Assembly (NCBI GenBank): GCA_031424795.1
Contig: JANPIC010000144.1
Coordinates: 1 to 15,684 of the forward strand
Direction: 5' to 3'
Length of the DNA stretch: 15,684 nt
Source: Aalborgiella sp031424795
GTDB taxonomy: Bacteria; Pseudomonadota; Gammaproteobacteria; Burkholderiales; Burkholderiaceae_C
The notes beneath the pieces were generated by a model. The model was not told the DNA's origin. It made no database searches and saw only the letters and a program-made list of their open reading frames with translations. The number at the start of each line of letters is the position of its first letter. Position 1 is the first letter of the stretch. Positions 6,591-13,752 of the stretch are shown piece after piece. The position numbers and the translations under genes are program-made.

Positions 6591-8327
6591 TCAAGCCAAT
6601 TGTTTGGCTTTCGCGTCTTCGGCTATCCATTGCGCTGCTTTTTCAGCCATCATCAAGGTTGGAGAATTGGTATTGCCGCTGGTAATGCGTGGCATCACAC
6701 TGGCATCAACAACACGTAAGCCAGCGATGCCATGCACTTTTAGGCGTGAATCAACAACAGCCATAGCGTCCTGCTTTAAGCCCATTTTGGCTGTGCCAAC
6801 GGGGTGGAAAATGGTTGTGGCGATATCGCCGGCCAATTTTGCCAAATCTTCATCCGTTTGATATTGCACACCCGGCTTGAACTCTTCCGGCTGGTACTTT
6901 GCGAGCGCGCTTTGCGACACGATCTTGCGGGTGACCCGCAACGAATCGGCCGCGACTTGTCTATCCTCATCCGTACTGAGGTAATTTGGGGCAATGGCCG
7001 GTGCATCGGTGAACTTATTGCTCTTGATATGCACACTGCCACGGCTGGTGGGGTTCAAATTGCATACGCTGGCGGTGAAGGCTGCAAAGTTGTGCAGCGG
7101 CTCGCCAAAAGCGTCCAAACTCAGCGGTTGCACATGGTATTCGATGTTTGGATACGCTTGATCTGGTGAGCTTCGGGTAAAAGCGCCAAGCTGTGATGGT
7201 GCCATGCTCATGGGGCCCGTTTGCTTCAATAAATATTCCAACCCAATCTTGGCTTTGCCTAACAAGCTGTTTGCCTGCGTGTTGAGGCTAATGTCTTTAC
7301 CGTTTGGCGATTTCACTTTGTAGACGCTGCGGATTTGCAAATGGTCTTGCAGGTTTTCACCCACGCCCGGCAAATCATGCACAACATCAACCCCTTTGTC
7401 ACGCAACACAGCACCAGGCCCAATGCCTGACAGCTGCAAAATCTGTGGTGAGCCAATGCTGCCGGCGCACAAAATCACCTCGCCGCTGCATTGCGCCGTC
7501 ACCAACTCAGTGCCACTCCATACCTGCACACCCGTACAGCGCTGCTGCGTGCCATCAACACCTGCTTGTGTTTCAACCACCAGCTTGGCAACTTGCGTTC
7601 CTGTCCACATCTCAAAATTCGGACGTGCATAACACGTGGGGCGTAGAAACGCTTTGGCCGTGTTCCAGCGCCAGCCATTTCTTTGATTCACTTCAAAGTA
7701 GCCCACACCTTCGTTGTTGCCACGGTTGAAATCGTCCGTAGCGGGAATGCCCGCTTGCTGCGCGGCTTCCGAGAAGGCATCCAAAATGTCCCAGCGCAGA
7801 CGCTGCTTCTCAATACGCCATTCGCCACCCGCTTGGCGATGTCTTAGGATTTTTTGGTACTCTGTACCGTTTGGCGGGAGCAACTCTGATGCCACACCAC
7901 GCGCTCCATGCAGAGCATCACCGCCTTTGTAGTGGTCTTCGTGCAGTTTGAAGTAGGGTAGCGTGTTTTTCCAGCTCCAGGCGTCATCACCGGTCAATTT
8001 CGCCCATTGGTCATAGTCACGCGCTTGGCCGCGCATATAAATCATGCCGTTGATGCTGCTGCTACCGCCCAACACCTTGCCGCGCGGATAGCGCAGTTCA
8101 CGACCGTTCAAACCAGCGTCTGGCTCGGTCTTGTAAAGCCAATCCGTGCGCGGGTTGCCTATGCAATAGAGGTAGCCCACCGGGATGTGAATCCAGTGGT
8201 AATCGTCTTTGCGACCGGCTTCTATCAGCAAAACGCGCTTGGAGGCATTGGCACTCAGACGGTTAGCCAGCAGGCAGCCAGCCGTACCAGCGCCGATGAT
8301 GATGTAATCGAAAATAGGTTCAGACAT
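6591..8327 (-). CDS. GMC family FAD-dependent oxidoreductase (alcohol/choline dehydrogenase-like)
   Basis: GMC flavoenzymes oxidise alcohols or polyols to aldehydes or ketones using FAD. The 578-residue product has the FAD dinucleotide motif GAGTAG at 12-17, GMC signature 1 at about 81-100 (PRGKVLGGSSSINGMIYMRG), signature 2 at 289-303 (GSIGSPQILQLSGIG), and the catalytic His508 (in FHPVGT) and Asn552 (in SGNTNSP), spaced 44 residues apart as in choline oxidase. It appears about 24 residues longer than close relatives because of an extra segment at about 143-167. No signal peptide is visible. It lies 67 nt after iolA on the same strand, with no terminator between, so it is probably the last gene of the iol transcript and may oxidise a polyol. 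Calling it choline dehydrogenase is not justified: there is no betB or betI nearby. Confidence 0.9.
   Translation of the reverse strand: MSEPIFDYIIIGAGTAGCLLANRLSANASKRVLLIEAGRKDDYHWIHIPVGYLYCIGNPRTDWLYKTEPDAGLNGRELRYPRGKVLGGSSSINGMIYMRGQARDYDQWAKLTGDDAWSWKNTLPYFKLHEDHYKGGDALHGARGVASELLPPNGTEYQKILRHRQAGGEWRIEKQRLRWDILDAFSEAAQQAGIPATDDFNRGNNEGVGYFEVNQRNGWRWNTAKAFLRPTCYARPNFEMWTGTQVAKLVVETQAGVDGTQQRCTGVQVWSGTELVTAQCSGEVILCAGSIGSPQILQLSGIGPGAVLRDKGVDVVHDLPGVGENLQDHLQIRSVYKVKSPNGKDISLNTQANSLLGKAKIGLEYLLKQTGPMSMAPSQLGAFTRSSPDQAYPNIEYHVQPLSLDAFGEPLHNFAAFTASVCNLNPTSRGSVHIKSNKFTDAPAIAPNYLSTDEDRQVAADSLRVTRKIVSQSALAKYQPEEFKPGVQYQTDEDLAKLAGDIATTIFHPVGTAKMGLKQDAMAVVDSRLKVHGIAGLRVVDASVMPRITSGNTNSPTLMMAEKAAQWIAEDAKAKQLA
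7827..7901 (-). other. Probable in-frame insertion of about 24 residues in the GMC oxidoreductase
   Basis: Residues about 143-167 interrupt the stretch that, in the relatives I recall, reads continuously from LHGAGGEWR into RWDILDAF. The extra peptide contains LLPPNGTEYQKILRHRQAG. The segment begins GCGCGTGGTG and is followed by GCGGGTGGCG (8 of 10 identical), like a duplicated junction. It also holds a short palindrome GGTAC-TCT-GTACC at 7856-7868 on the plus strand. The reading frame stays open. The comparison to relatives is from memory, so the exact boundaries are approximate. Confidence 0.5.
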
Positions 8328-8394
8328 AAACTGTATTACACCCGAAAGTGATAACAGCTAACTGACGCTACTTTATAAACGACAATTAAATCGC

Positions 8395-9912
8395 TTATTT
8401 GGACGTAGGCATCACAAACTCAGCGCCTTTGGCAATGCTTGCCGGCCAACGCTGCATGATGGATTTTTGCTTGGTGTAGAAACGCACACCTTCTTCACCA
8501 TAAGCGTGCATATCACCAAACAAGCTGCGTTTCCAACCACCAAAACCGTGCCAAGCCATGGGCACAGGAATCGGCACGTTGATGCCGACCATGCCGACTT
8601 GGATGCGGCGGCTGAACTCGCGTGCCACATTGCCGTCGCTGGTGTAGCAGCTGACGCCATTGCCAAACTCGTGCGCGTTGATCAAATCGACCGCGCTGGC
8701 AAAGTCCGGCACGCGCACGCAGCTGAGCACAGGGCCGAAAATTTCTTCTTTATAGATGCGCATGTCTGGCGTGACGTTGTCAAACAGCGTGCCACCCATC
8801 CAATAACCGTTTTCCGAACCTGCGCCCGCATCTTTACCCGTGAATTTGCGGCCATCGACCAGCAAATCAGCGCCCTGCATTTCACCTGCGGAGATGTAGC
8901 CCGTGATGCGCTCATAAGCCGCTTTGGTCACGATAGGGCCCATTTCAGCGTCCAAGTGGATGCCGTTTTTGATTTTCAGGGTTTTGGCACGAGCGGCAAT
9001 CATGGGGATGATTTTGTCTGCCACATCGCCCACCAGCACGGCGACAGAAATCGCCATGCAGCGCTCGCCAGCTGAACCGTAGGCTGCGCCTATCAACGCG
9101 TCTACCGATTGCTCCAAATCCGCATCCGGCATCACCACCATGTGGTTTTTTGCACCGCCCAAAGCTTGCACGCGCTTACCGTGGTGCGCGCCGGTTTCGT
9201 AAATATAGTTGGCAATCGGCGTGGAACCGACAAAACTGACGGCTTTGACATCTGGGTGCACCAAGAGTGCATCCACCGCCTCTTTGTCGCCCTGCACGAC
9301 GTTGAAAACACCATCAGGCAAGCCTGCTTGCTTGAATAGGTCAGCCATCAACAGCGAGGCGGACGGGTCAATCGGGCTTGGTTTGAGGACAAAGGTGTTG
9401 CCCGCAGCAATCGCCACCGGGAACATCCACATCGGCACCATCACCGGAAAATTGAACGGCGTGATGCCTGCGCACACGCCTAGCGGCTGGCGCAGCGTCC
9501 AGTTGTCCATGCCGGTGGAGACCTGGTCGGTGAAGTCGCCTTTCAGCAATTGCGGCATACCGCAGGCAAATTCGACAATGTCGATGCCGCGAGCGACTTC
9601 GCCTTGCGCGTCAGTAAAGACCTTGCCGTGCTCAGCGGTAATCAAATGCGCTAGTTTGTCTTTGTTCGCGTTTAGCAGCTCTAAAAACTTGAACATCACC
9701 CGGGCACGGCGCAACGGCGGTGTGTCTGACCAAGCCGGGAAAGCGGCTTGAGCGGCTGCGACTGCGGCATCGACAGCGGCGCTGTCCGCCAAAGCAACGT
9801 GACCAGTTACTGCTCCCGTAGCGGGGTTGAAAACGTCTTGACTGCGGTGTTGACCTGCGACTGGCTGGCCTGAAATGTAGTGACCGATATTAGTGATTGT
9901 GGATGAACTCAT
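8395..9912 (-). CDS. iolA: (Methyl)malonate-semialdehyde dehydrogenase, CoA-acylating
   Basis: IolA/MmsA oxidises malonate semialdehyde, the last product of the inositol pathway, to acetyl-CoA and CO2 using NAD and CoA; the same family also acts on methylmalonate semialdehyde in valine breakdown. The 505-residue product is an aldehyde dehydrogenase with the ITPFNFPVMVPMWMFP segment typical of MmsA, the nucleophile Cys285 in GSAGERCMAIS, and EIFGPVL near residue 390. It lacks a signal peptide and is cytoplasmic. The start ATG (9910-9912) is preceded by GAGG (minus strand, 9922-9919) with 6-nt spacing. Its position in an iol operon favours the iolA role over valine-specific mmsA, although it may serve both. 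It follows iolB after 116 nt that contain a repeat. Confidence 0.95.
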   Translation of the reverse strand: MSSSTITNIGHYISGQPVAGQHRSQDVFNPATGAVTGHVALADSAAVDAAVAAAQAAFPAWSDTPPLRRARVMFKFLELLNANKDKLAHLITAEHGKVFTDAQGEVARGIDIVEFACGMPQLLKGDFTDQVSTGMDNWTLRQPLGVCAGITPFNFPVMVPMWMFPVAIAAGNTFVLKPSPIDPSASLLMADLFKQAGLPDGVFNVVQGDKEAVDALLVHPDVKAVSFVGSTPIANYIYETGAHHGKRVQALGGAKNHMVVMPDADLEQSVDALIGAAYGSAGERCMAISVAVLVGDVADKIIPMIAARAKTLKIKNGIHLDAEMGPIVTKAAYERITGYISAGEMQGADLLVDGRKFTGKDAGAGSENGYWMGGTLFDNVTPDMRIYKEEIFGPVLSCVRVPDFASAVDLINAHEFGNGVSCYTSDGNVAREFSRRIQVGMVGINVPIPVPMAWHGFGGWKRSLFGDMHAYGEEGVRFYTKQKSIMQRWPASIAKGAEFVMPTSK

Positions 9913-9950
9913 AAAAAACCTCGAAATATCAAAAATTACAAAATATAGAG

Positions 9951-10008
9951 CTTAAACAAGCATCTAACCGGCGTATTTATTTCCTAAATAGCTATTAAAT
10001 ATATAGCA
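9951..10008. repeat. AT-rich intergenic repeat, copy 2, between iolB and iolA
   Basis: The core 9964-10008 matches 5524-5568 at 36 of 45 positions with no gaps; a weaker, A-rich match continues left to 9951. It carries the same GCTAT(7 nt)ATAGC stem-loop. It lies 20 nt downstream of the iolB stop and about 50 nt upstream of iolA, in the same orientation relative to the preceding minus-strand gene as copy 1. The 10-bp flanking arms seen at copy 1 are absent here. Confidence 0.65.
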
Positions 10009-10028
10009 GAAACACATGGGTTGCGGTG

Positions 10029-10844
10029 TTACTTCAGCATCCACTCGTGTGCTGGATCGTTCTTGAATACCCAAAATCGATTTGGCCCTGCCATCACATT
10101 GAGATAGTACAAGTCATAACCATGCGGCGCGGTGACGGGGTGGTAGCCGCGTGGCACCATCACGACGTCATGGTCTTCAACAGCGCAGGCTTCATCAATG
10201 CTTCTGTCGTCAGTGTATACCCTTTGGAAAGCAAAGCCTTGCGGCGGGTTAAGGCGATGGTAGTAGGTTTCTTCCAACAAGGTTTCCACCGGTGGCTGCT
10301 CGACATCATGTTTGTGCGGGGGGTAGCTGGACGAGTGGCTCGCAGGTGTCACCACCTCGACAACCAGCAGATGGTCAGCCGTTGGGTCGTCATGCGGCAA
10401 AATGTCGCAAATGTAGCGGGTGTTGGTGCCTTTGCCACGCACACTGCGACGCATGCTGGCAGGGTCGATCACACGAACCTTGCTGTGTCCTTCGTTGTCA
10501 TTTTTGCCCGCAGGGGCAGTGCAAAGCGCAATTTCCGAGTCACGCTCAGCCCGAATAGTGACGGTTTTGCCTGCAGGCACATACACGGCTGCCGGTGACA
10601 TATCGTCAAAAACGCTGTTCCGTGTCCCCAGATGGCTGTAGGTCTGCGCATCAACCGTCACCTCAACCGTGCCCGCCAACACCACCAAGCACAGCTCGCG
10701 GCTGTCCGTCAGCACAGTTTCAGTTTCATCCGAAAGCAAACGAACCGCACGAAAGCCAACATGCGTCCACCCTGCACGCTCAGGCGTCACATTGACAATT
10801 TCACGCCCTTGCGGGGCAGCTTTGGCAAGCAGTGGGCTGACCAT
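10029..10844 (-). CDS. iolB: 5-deoxy-glucuronate isomerase
   Basis: IolB isomerises 5-deoxy-D-glucuronate to 2-deoxy-5-keto-D-gluconate in inositol breakdown (EC 5.3.1.30). The 271-residue product has the usual length and a bicupin fold. The C-terminal cupin shows the metal-binding cluster YPPHKHD (His177, His179), a glutamate in the LLEETYYHR segment and His235 in PRGYHPV. The ending GPNRFWVFKNDPAHEWM is highly typical of IolB. A strong AGGAGG (minus strand, 10856-10851) lies 6 nt before the ATG, inside the end of iolE; only 1 nt separates the two genes, so translation is probably coupled. Confidence 0.97.
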   Translation of the reverse strand: MVSPLLAKAAPQGREIVNVTPERAGWTHVGFRAVRLLSDETETVLTDSRELCLVVLAGTVEVTVDAQTYSHLGTRNSVFDDMSPAAVYVPAGKTVTIRAERDSEIALCTAPAGKNDNEGHSKVRVIDPASMRRSVRGKGTNTRYICDILPHDDPTADHLLVVEVVTPASHSSSYPPHKHDVEQPPVETLLEETYYHRLNPPQGFAFQRVYTDDRSIDEACAVEDHDVVMVPRGYHPVTAPHGYDLYYLNVMAGPNRFWVFKNDPAHEWMLK

Positions 10845-10845
10845 A

Positions 10846-11781
10846 TCAAGCCTCCTGATTCAAACGGTGGACAATCGCCTGCAAGGTGTCAAAACCTTTT
10901 TTAGCGTACTGATAACTAGGCGCAACTGCAGGGTCTTGTTCGGCTTCAACAACCAACCAGCCTTCGTAGCCCGCATTTTTCAGCGTTGACAAGATGGCGT
11001 CATAGTCAATCACGCCATCACCAGGCACGGTGAATGTACCATTGATAACGCCCGTCAAAAAGCTCCAGCTGTCGTTGCGCGACTGCGCAATGACTTTAGG
11101 ACGCACGTCTTTGCAATGCACGTGAACGATGCGTTTGATGTGCTTTTTAAGTGGCAAGAGTGGATCCACCGCACCGCCGAAATAAGCATGACCGGTATCG
11201 TACAACAAGCCAACAGATTGCGCATCTGTCACCGCCATCAAGTGATCCACATCCTCCGGCGACTCTACGTAAGCACCCATATGGTGGTGGTAAGCCAAGG
11301 TGATGCCGTAGGTGGATTTCAAATGTGCACCAAATGCGTTCAAGCGTTTGCCATAGGCGACCCACAATGCTTCGTTCGCAAAGCGGGGGCGCTTGGACAC
11401 CGGTGTATCAATCTGCCCTTGAATCGTGCCCGCACATTCACCATACACAACGACTTTCACACCGTTGTACTGCAGTTTACTCATATGTGACTTGCAACGC
11501 TCAATTTCTGCCGCAACGCTCTCAGCCTCAGTTTGTCCAGCAGGCACTTCAGCCAAGAAGCCGGAGTACCAGCCAGAAACGCACGACAAACCAAATTCAT
11601 CCAATTTAGCTTTCAAGCTTGGGCCGTCTTTGGGAAACTTGTTACCAAGCTCAAAGCCAACATAGCCGATTTCTTTGCCTTCTTTCAAGGCTGTTTCCAG
11701 CAAAGTCTCGCCGCCCAAAGCGGGCAGGTCATCATTCATCCAGCTGATCGGGTTGATGCCGATGCGTACGTTCCAAGTCAT
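10846..11781 (-). CDS. iolE: Inosose dehydratase (2-keto-myo-inositol dehydratase)
   Basis: IolE removes water from 2-keto-myo-inositol to give 3D-(3,5/4)-trihydroxycyclohexane-1,2-dione (EC 4.2.1.44). The 311-residue product is a xylose-isomerase-like TIM barrel beginning VRIGINPISWMNDDLP, which is diagnostic of IolE. Probable metal and substrate residues lie in VVVYGECAGTIQG, LAYHHHMGAYVE, LLYDTGHAYFGG, HVHCKDVRP and VVEAEQDP. The ATG at 11779-11781 gives the family N-terminus; the ribosome site is a modest GAAAGAA. A 51-nt gap separates it from iolD upstream and holds two direct copies of AGGTTGAA (plus strand, 11803-11810 and 11815-11822). Confidence 0.97.
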   Translation of the reverse strand: MTWNVRIGINPISWMNDDLPALGGETLLETALKEGKEIGYVGFELGNKFPKDGPSLKAKLDEFGLSCVSGWYSGFLAEVPAGQTEAESVAAEIERCKSHMSKLQYNGVKVVVYGECAGTIQGQIDTPVSKRPRFANEALWVAYGKRLNAFGAHLKSTYGITLAYHHHMGAYVESPEDVDHLMAVTDAQSVGLLYDTGHAYFGGAVDPLLPLKKHIKRIVHVHCKDVRPKVIAQSRNDSWSFLTGVINGTFTVPGDGVIDYDAILSTLKNAGYEGWLVVEAEQDPAVAPSYQYAKKGFDTLQAIVHRLNQEA

Positions 11782-11832
11782 GATAAAAATTCTTTCGAAT
11801 ACAGGTTGAATTAAAGGTTGAAAATAAATATT

Positions 11833-13701
11833 TTATAGACGCTGGCTTTTCTTAGCCTTTTCGTAGTTTTTGCGAGCGTCTAGCACCTGTGTCCGCTCGG
11901 AAACTTCAGGTATAGCCACCTCCCACCAGCAGCCACCATCGGCCGTGACGCGCGCGTGCGTGGTGTCAATCACAATCGCCTGCGTCGTTGTCGCTTTGCG
12001 CGCTTTGACCATCGCGGCTTTCAGTTCCGTAATATTTTTAACATGAACTGCGTGTGCTCCCATGCTTCGGGCGTGCATGGCAAAGTCGATTTGACTTGCG
12101 CTACCGCCCTCTGGCACGCAATCGTCCAGCATGTTGTTAAAGCTCGGCGTGCCTGAGGCGTTTTGCAGTCGGTTGATGCAGCCATAGCCCCGGTTATCAA
12201 GCACCACGATGATGAGTTTTTTACCCAGCAGCACTGAAGTCGCAATTTCAGAATTCATCATCATGTATGAGCCATCACCCACCATGACGATGACCTCTTG
12301 GTCGGGTCGCGCCATCTTGGCGCCCAAGGCACCCGCTATCTCATAGCCCATGCAGGAAAAGCCATATTCGACATGGTAGTTTCCGGGTGAGCTGGCACGC
12401 CACAGTTTGTGCAATTCAGCAGGCAAGGTGCCGGCGGCGCAAACCACGACATCTTTTTTACCGCTGTCGCCATGATTGTCGTTCAGAGAATCACGCACCG
12501 CGCCAATCACCTCGGCATCGTATGGCAACACATCTTTAGGTACGGCTGTGGTGAGCTCAGTCACACGACTTACCCACGCTGCCGCCAATGTTTTGGCATG
12601 CTGCGTCCACTGCGCATCAGCCTTCCAATCACGCATCGCCGCATGAAGCTGTCCCAAACCCACCTTCGCGTCAGCTACCAGCGACGTGCTATGCCATTTG
12701 GCCGCATCAAAGCTCTGCACGTTCAAACTCAACAACTTGGCTTTGGCAAACAAAGCGTGCGAACCCGTTGTGAAGTCTTGCAGGCGGGTGCCGATTGCCA
12801 ACACAACATCCGCCTCTGCAGCCAACGCATTGGCTGCGGGGCCGCCATCGACACCGATGCCGCCTACATTCAAAGGATGATCCCAAGGCAGGCTACTCTT
12901 GCCACCATGCGTCTCAACGACGGGGATGCCGTGCGCCTCGGCAAAAGCGCGCAATGCTTCCCAAGCTTGGCTGTAAAGGACGCCACCACCTGCCACAATG
13001 AGTGGTTTTTTTGAAGATTTAAGCAGATGGGCTGCTTGGTCTAACTCTCTTTCATCTGCAGGTGGCCGGCGAAAACGAATTACTTCTGGTTGTAAAAAAT
13101 CAACGGGGCAGTCAAACGCATGCGTTTGTACATCTTGCGGCAACGCTAAACATACGGGGCCACAATTAGCGGGGTCGGTCATGATGGCAATGGCTCTGGG
13201 CAATGCTGTCAGAATTTGTTCAGCGCGCGTGATGCGGTCAAAATAACGGGTCACAGGTCGGAACGTGTCGTTCGCACTCCAATCACCATTTTGAAAACTC
13301 TCAATCTGCTGCAACACCGGGTCAGGCGCACGCGAAGCAAAAGTATCGCCTGGCAATAGCAGAACGGGCAAACGATTCACATGTGCCACGGCTGCGGCGG
13401 TAACCAGATTCGTTGCACCAGGGCCAATGCTGGTGCTGACAGCCATGATGCGTTGGCGAAACTGCGCCTTGCTGTACGCAATCGCTGCCAAAGCCATGCC
13501 TTGCTCGTTATGTGCGCGGTAAGTAGGCAACTCCGCACGATTTTGCCAAAGTGCTTCGCCCAAACCCGCCACATTGCCGTGCCCAAAGATGGCGAATACA
13601 CCACCGCAATAAGGCTCTATGGCGCCATTATTCAATTCAACACGCAGTGCTGCGAGATGGCGCACAAGCGCCTGGGTCATGGTAAGTCGTACAGTTTTCA
13701 T
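11833..13701 (-). CDS. iolD: 3D-(3,5/4)-trihydroxycyclohexane-1,2-dione hydrolase
   Basis: IolD is a thiamine-diphosphate enzyme that hydrolyses the cyclic dione to 5-deoxy-glucuronate, opening the inositol ring (EC 3.7.1.22). The 622-residue product has the three-domain layout of the acetolactate synthase superfamily: an N-terminal pyrimidine-binding domain with catalytic Glu66 in RAHNEQG, a middle domain at about 210-360, and a C-terminal pyrophosphate-binding domain with GDGSYMMMNSEIATS starting at 475 and the metal-ligand asparagine in LDNRGYG. The start MKTVRLTMTQALV is typical, but no clear Shine-Dalgarno precedes it. It lies 51 nt after the iolC stop and 51 nt before iolE. Confidence 0.97.
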   Translation of the reverse strand: MKTVRLTMTQALVRHLAALRVELNNGAIEPYCGGVFAIFGHGNVAGLGEALWQNRAELPTYRAHNEQGMALAAIAYSKAQFRQRIMAVSTSIGPGATNLVTAAAVAHVNRLPVLLLPGDTFASRAPDPVLQQIESFQNGDWSANDTFRPVTRYFDRITRAEQILTALPRAIAIMTDPANCGPVCLALPQDVQTHAFDCPVDFLQPEVIRFRRPPADERELDQAAHLLKSSKKPLIVAGGGVLYSQAWEALRAFAEAHGIPVVETHGGKSSLPWDHPLNVGGIGVDGGPAANALAAEADVVLAIGTRLQDFTTGSHALFAKAKLLSLNVQSFDAAKWHSTSLVADAKVGLGQLHAAMRDWKADAQWTQHAKTLAAAWVSRVTELTTAVPKDVLPYDAEVIGAVRDSLNDNHGDSGKKDVVVCAAGTLPAELHKLWRASSPGNYHVEYGFSCMGYEIAGALGAKMARPDQEVIVMVGDGSYMMMNSEIATSVLLGKKLIIVVLDNRGYGCINRLQNASGTPSFNNMLDDCVPEGGSASQIDFAMHARSMGAHAVHVKNITELKAAMVKARKATTTQAIVIDTTHARVTADGGCWWEVAIPEVSERTQVLDARKNYEKAKKSQRL

Positions 13702-13752
13702 AGCTTATTTTTTTGATGGCGAACATGCTGTTTTGGGTGACTATACAAGCGA

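Noticed and set aside
6591..8327. Naming the GMC gene betA (choline dehydrogenase)
   Set aside because: Family-level similarity only; no betB, betI or betaine transporter nearby, and the iol context points to a polyol or alcohol.
7304..9751. Long open frames on the plus strand opposite the GMC and iolA genes
   Set aside because: They lie antisense to well-supported enzymes, have no family-like features, and have the composition expected of shadow frames.
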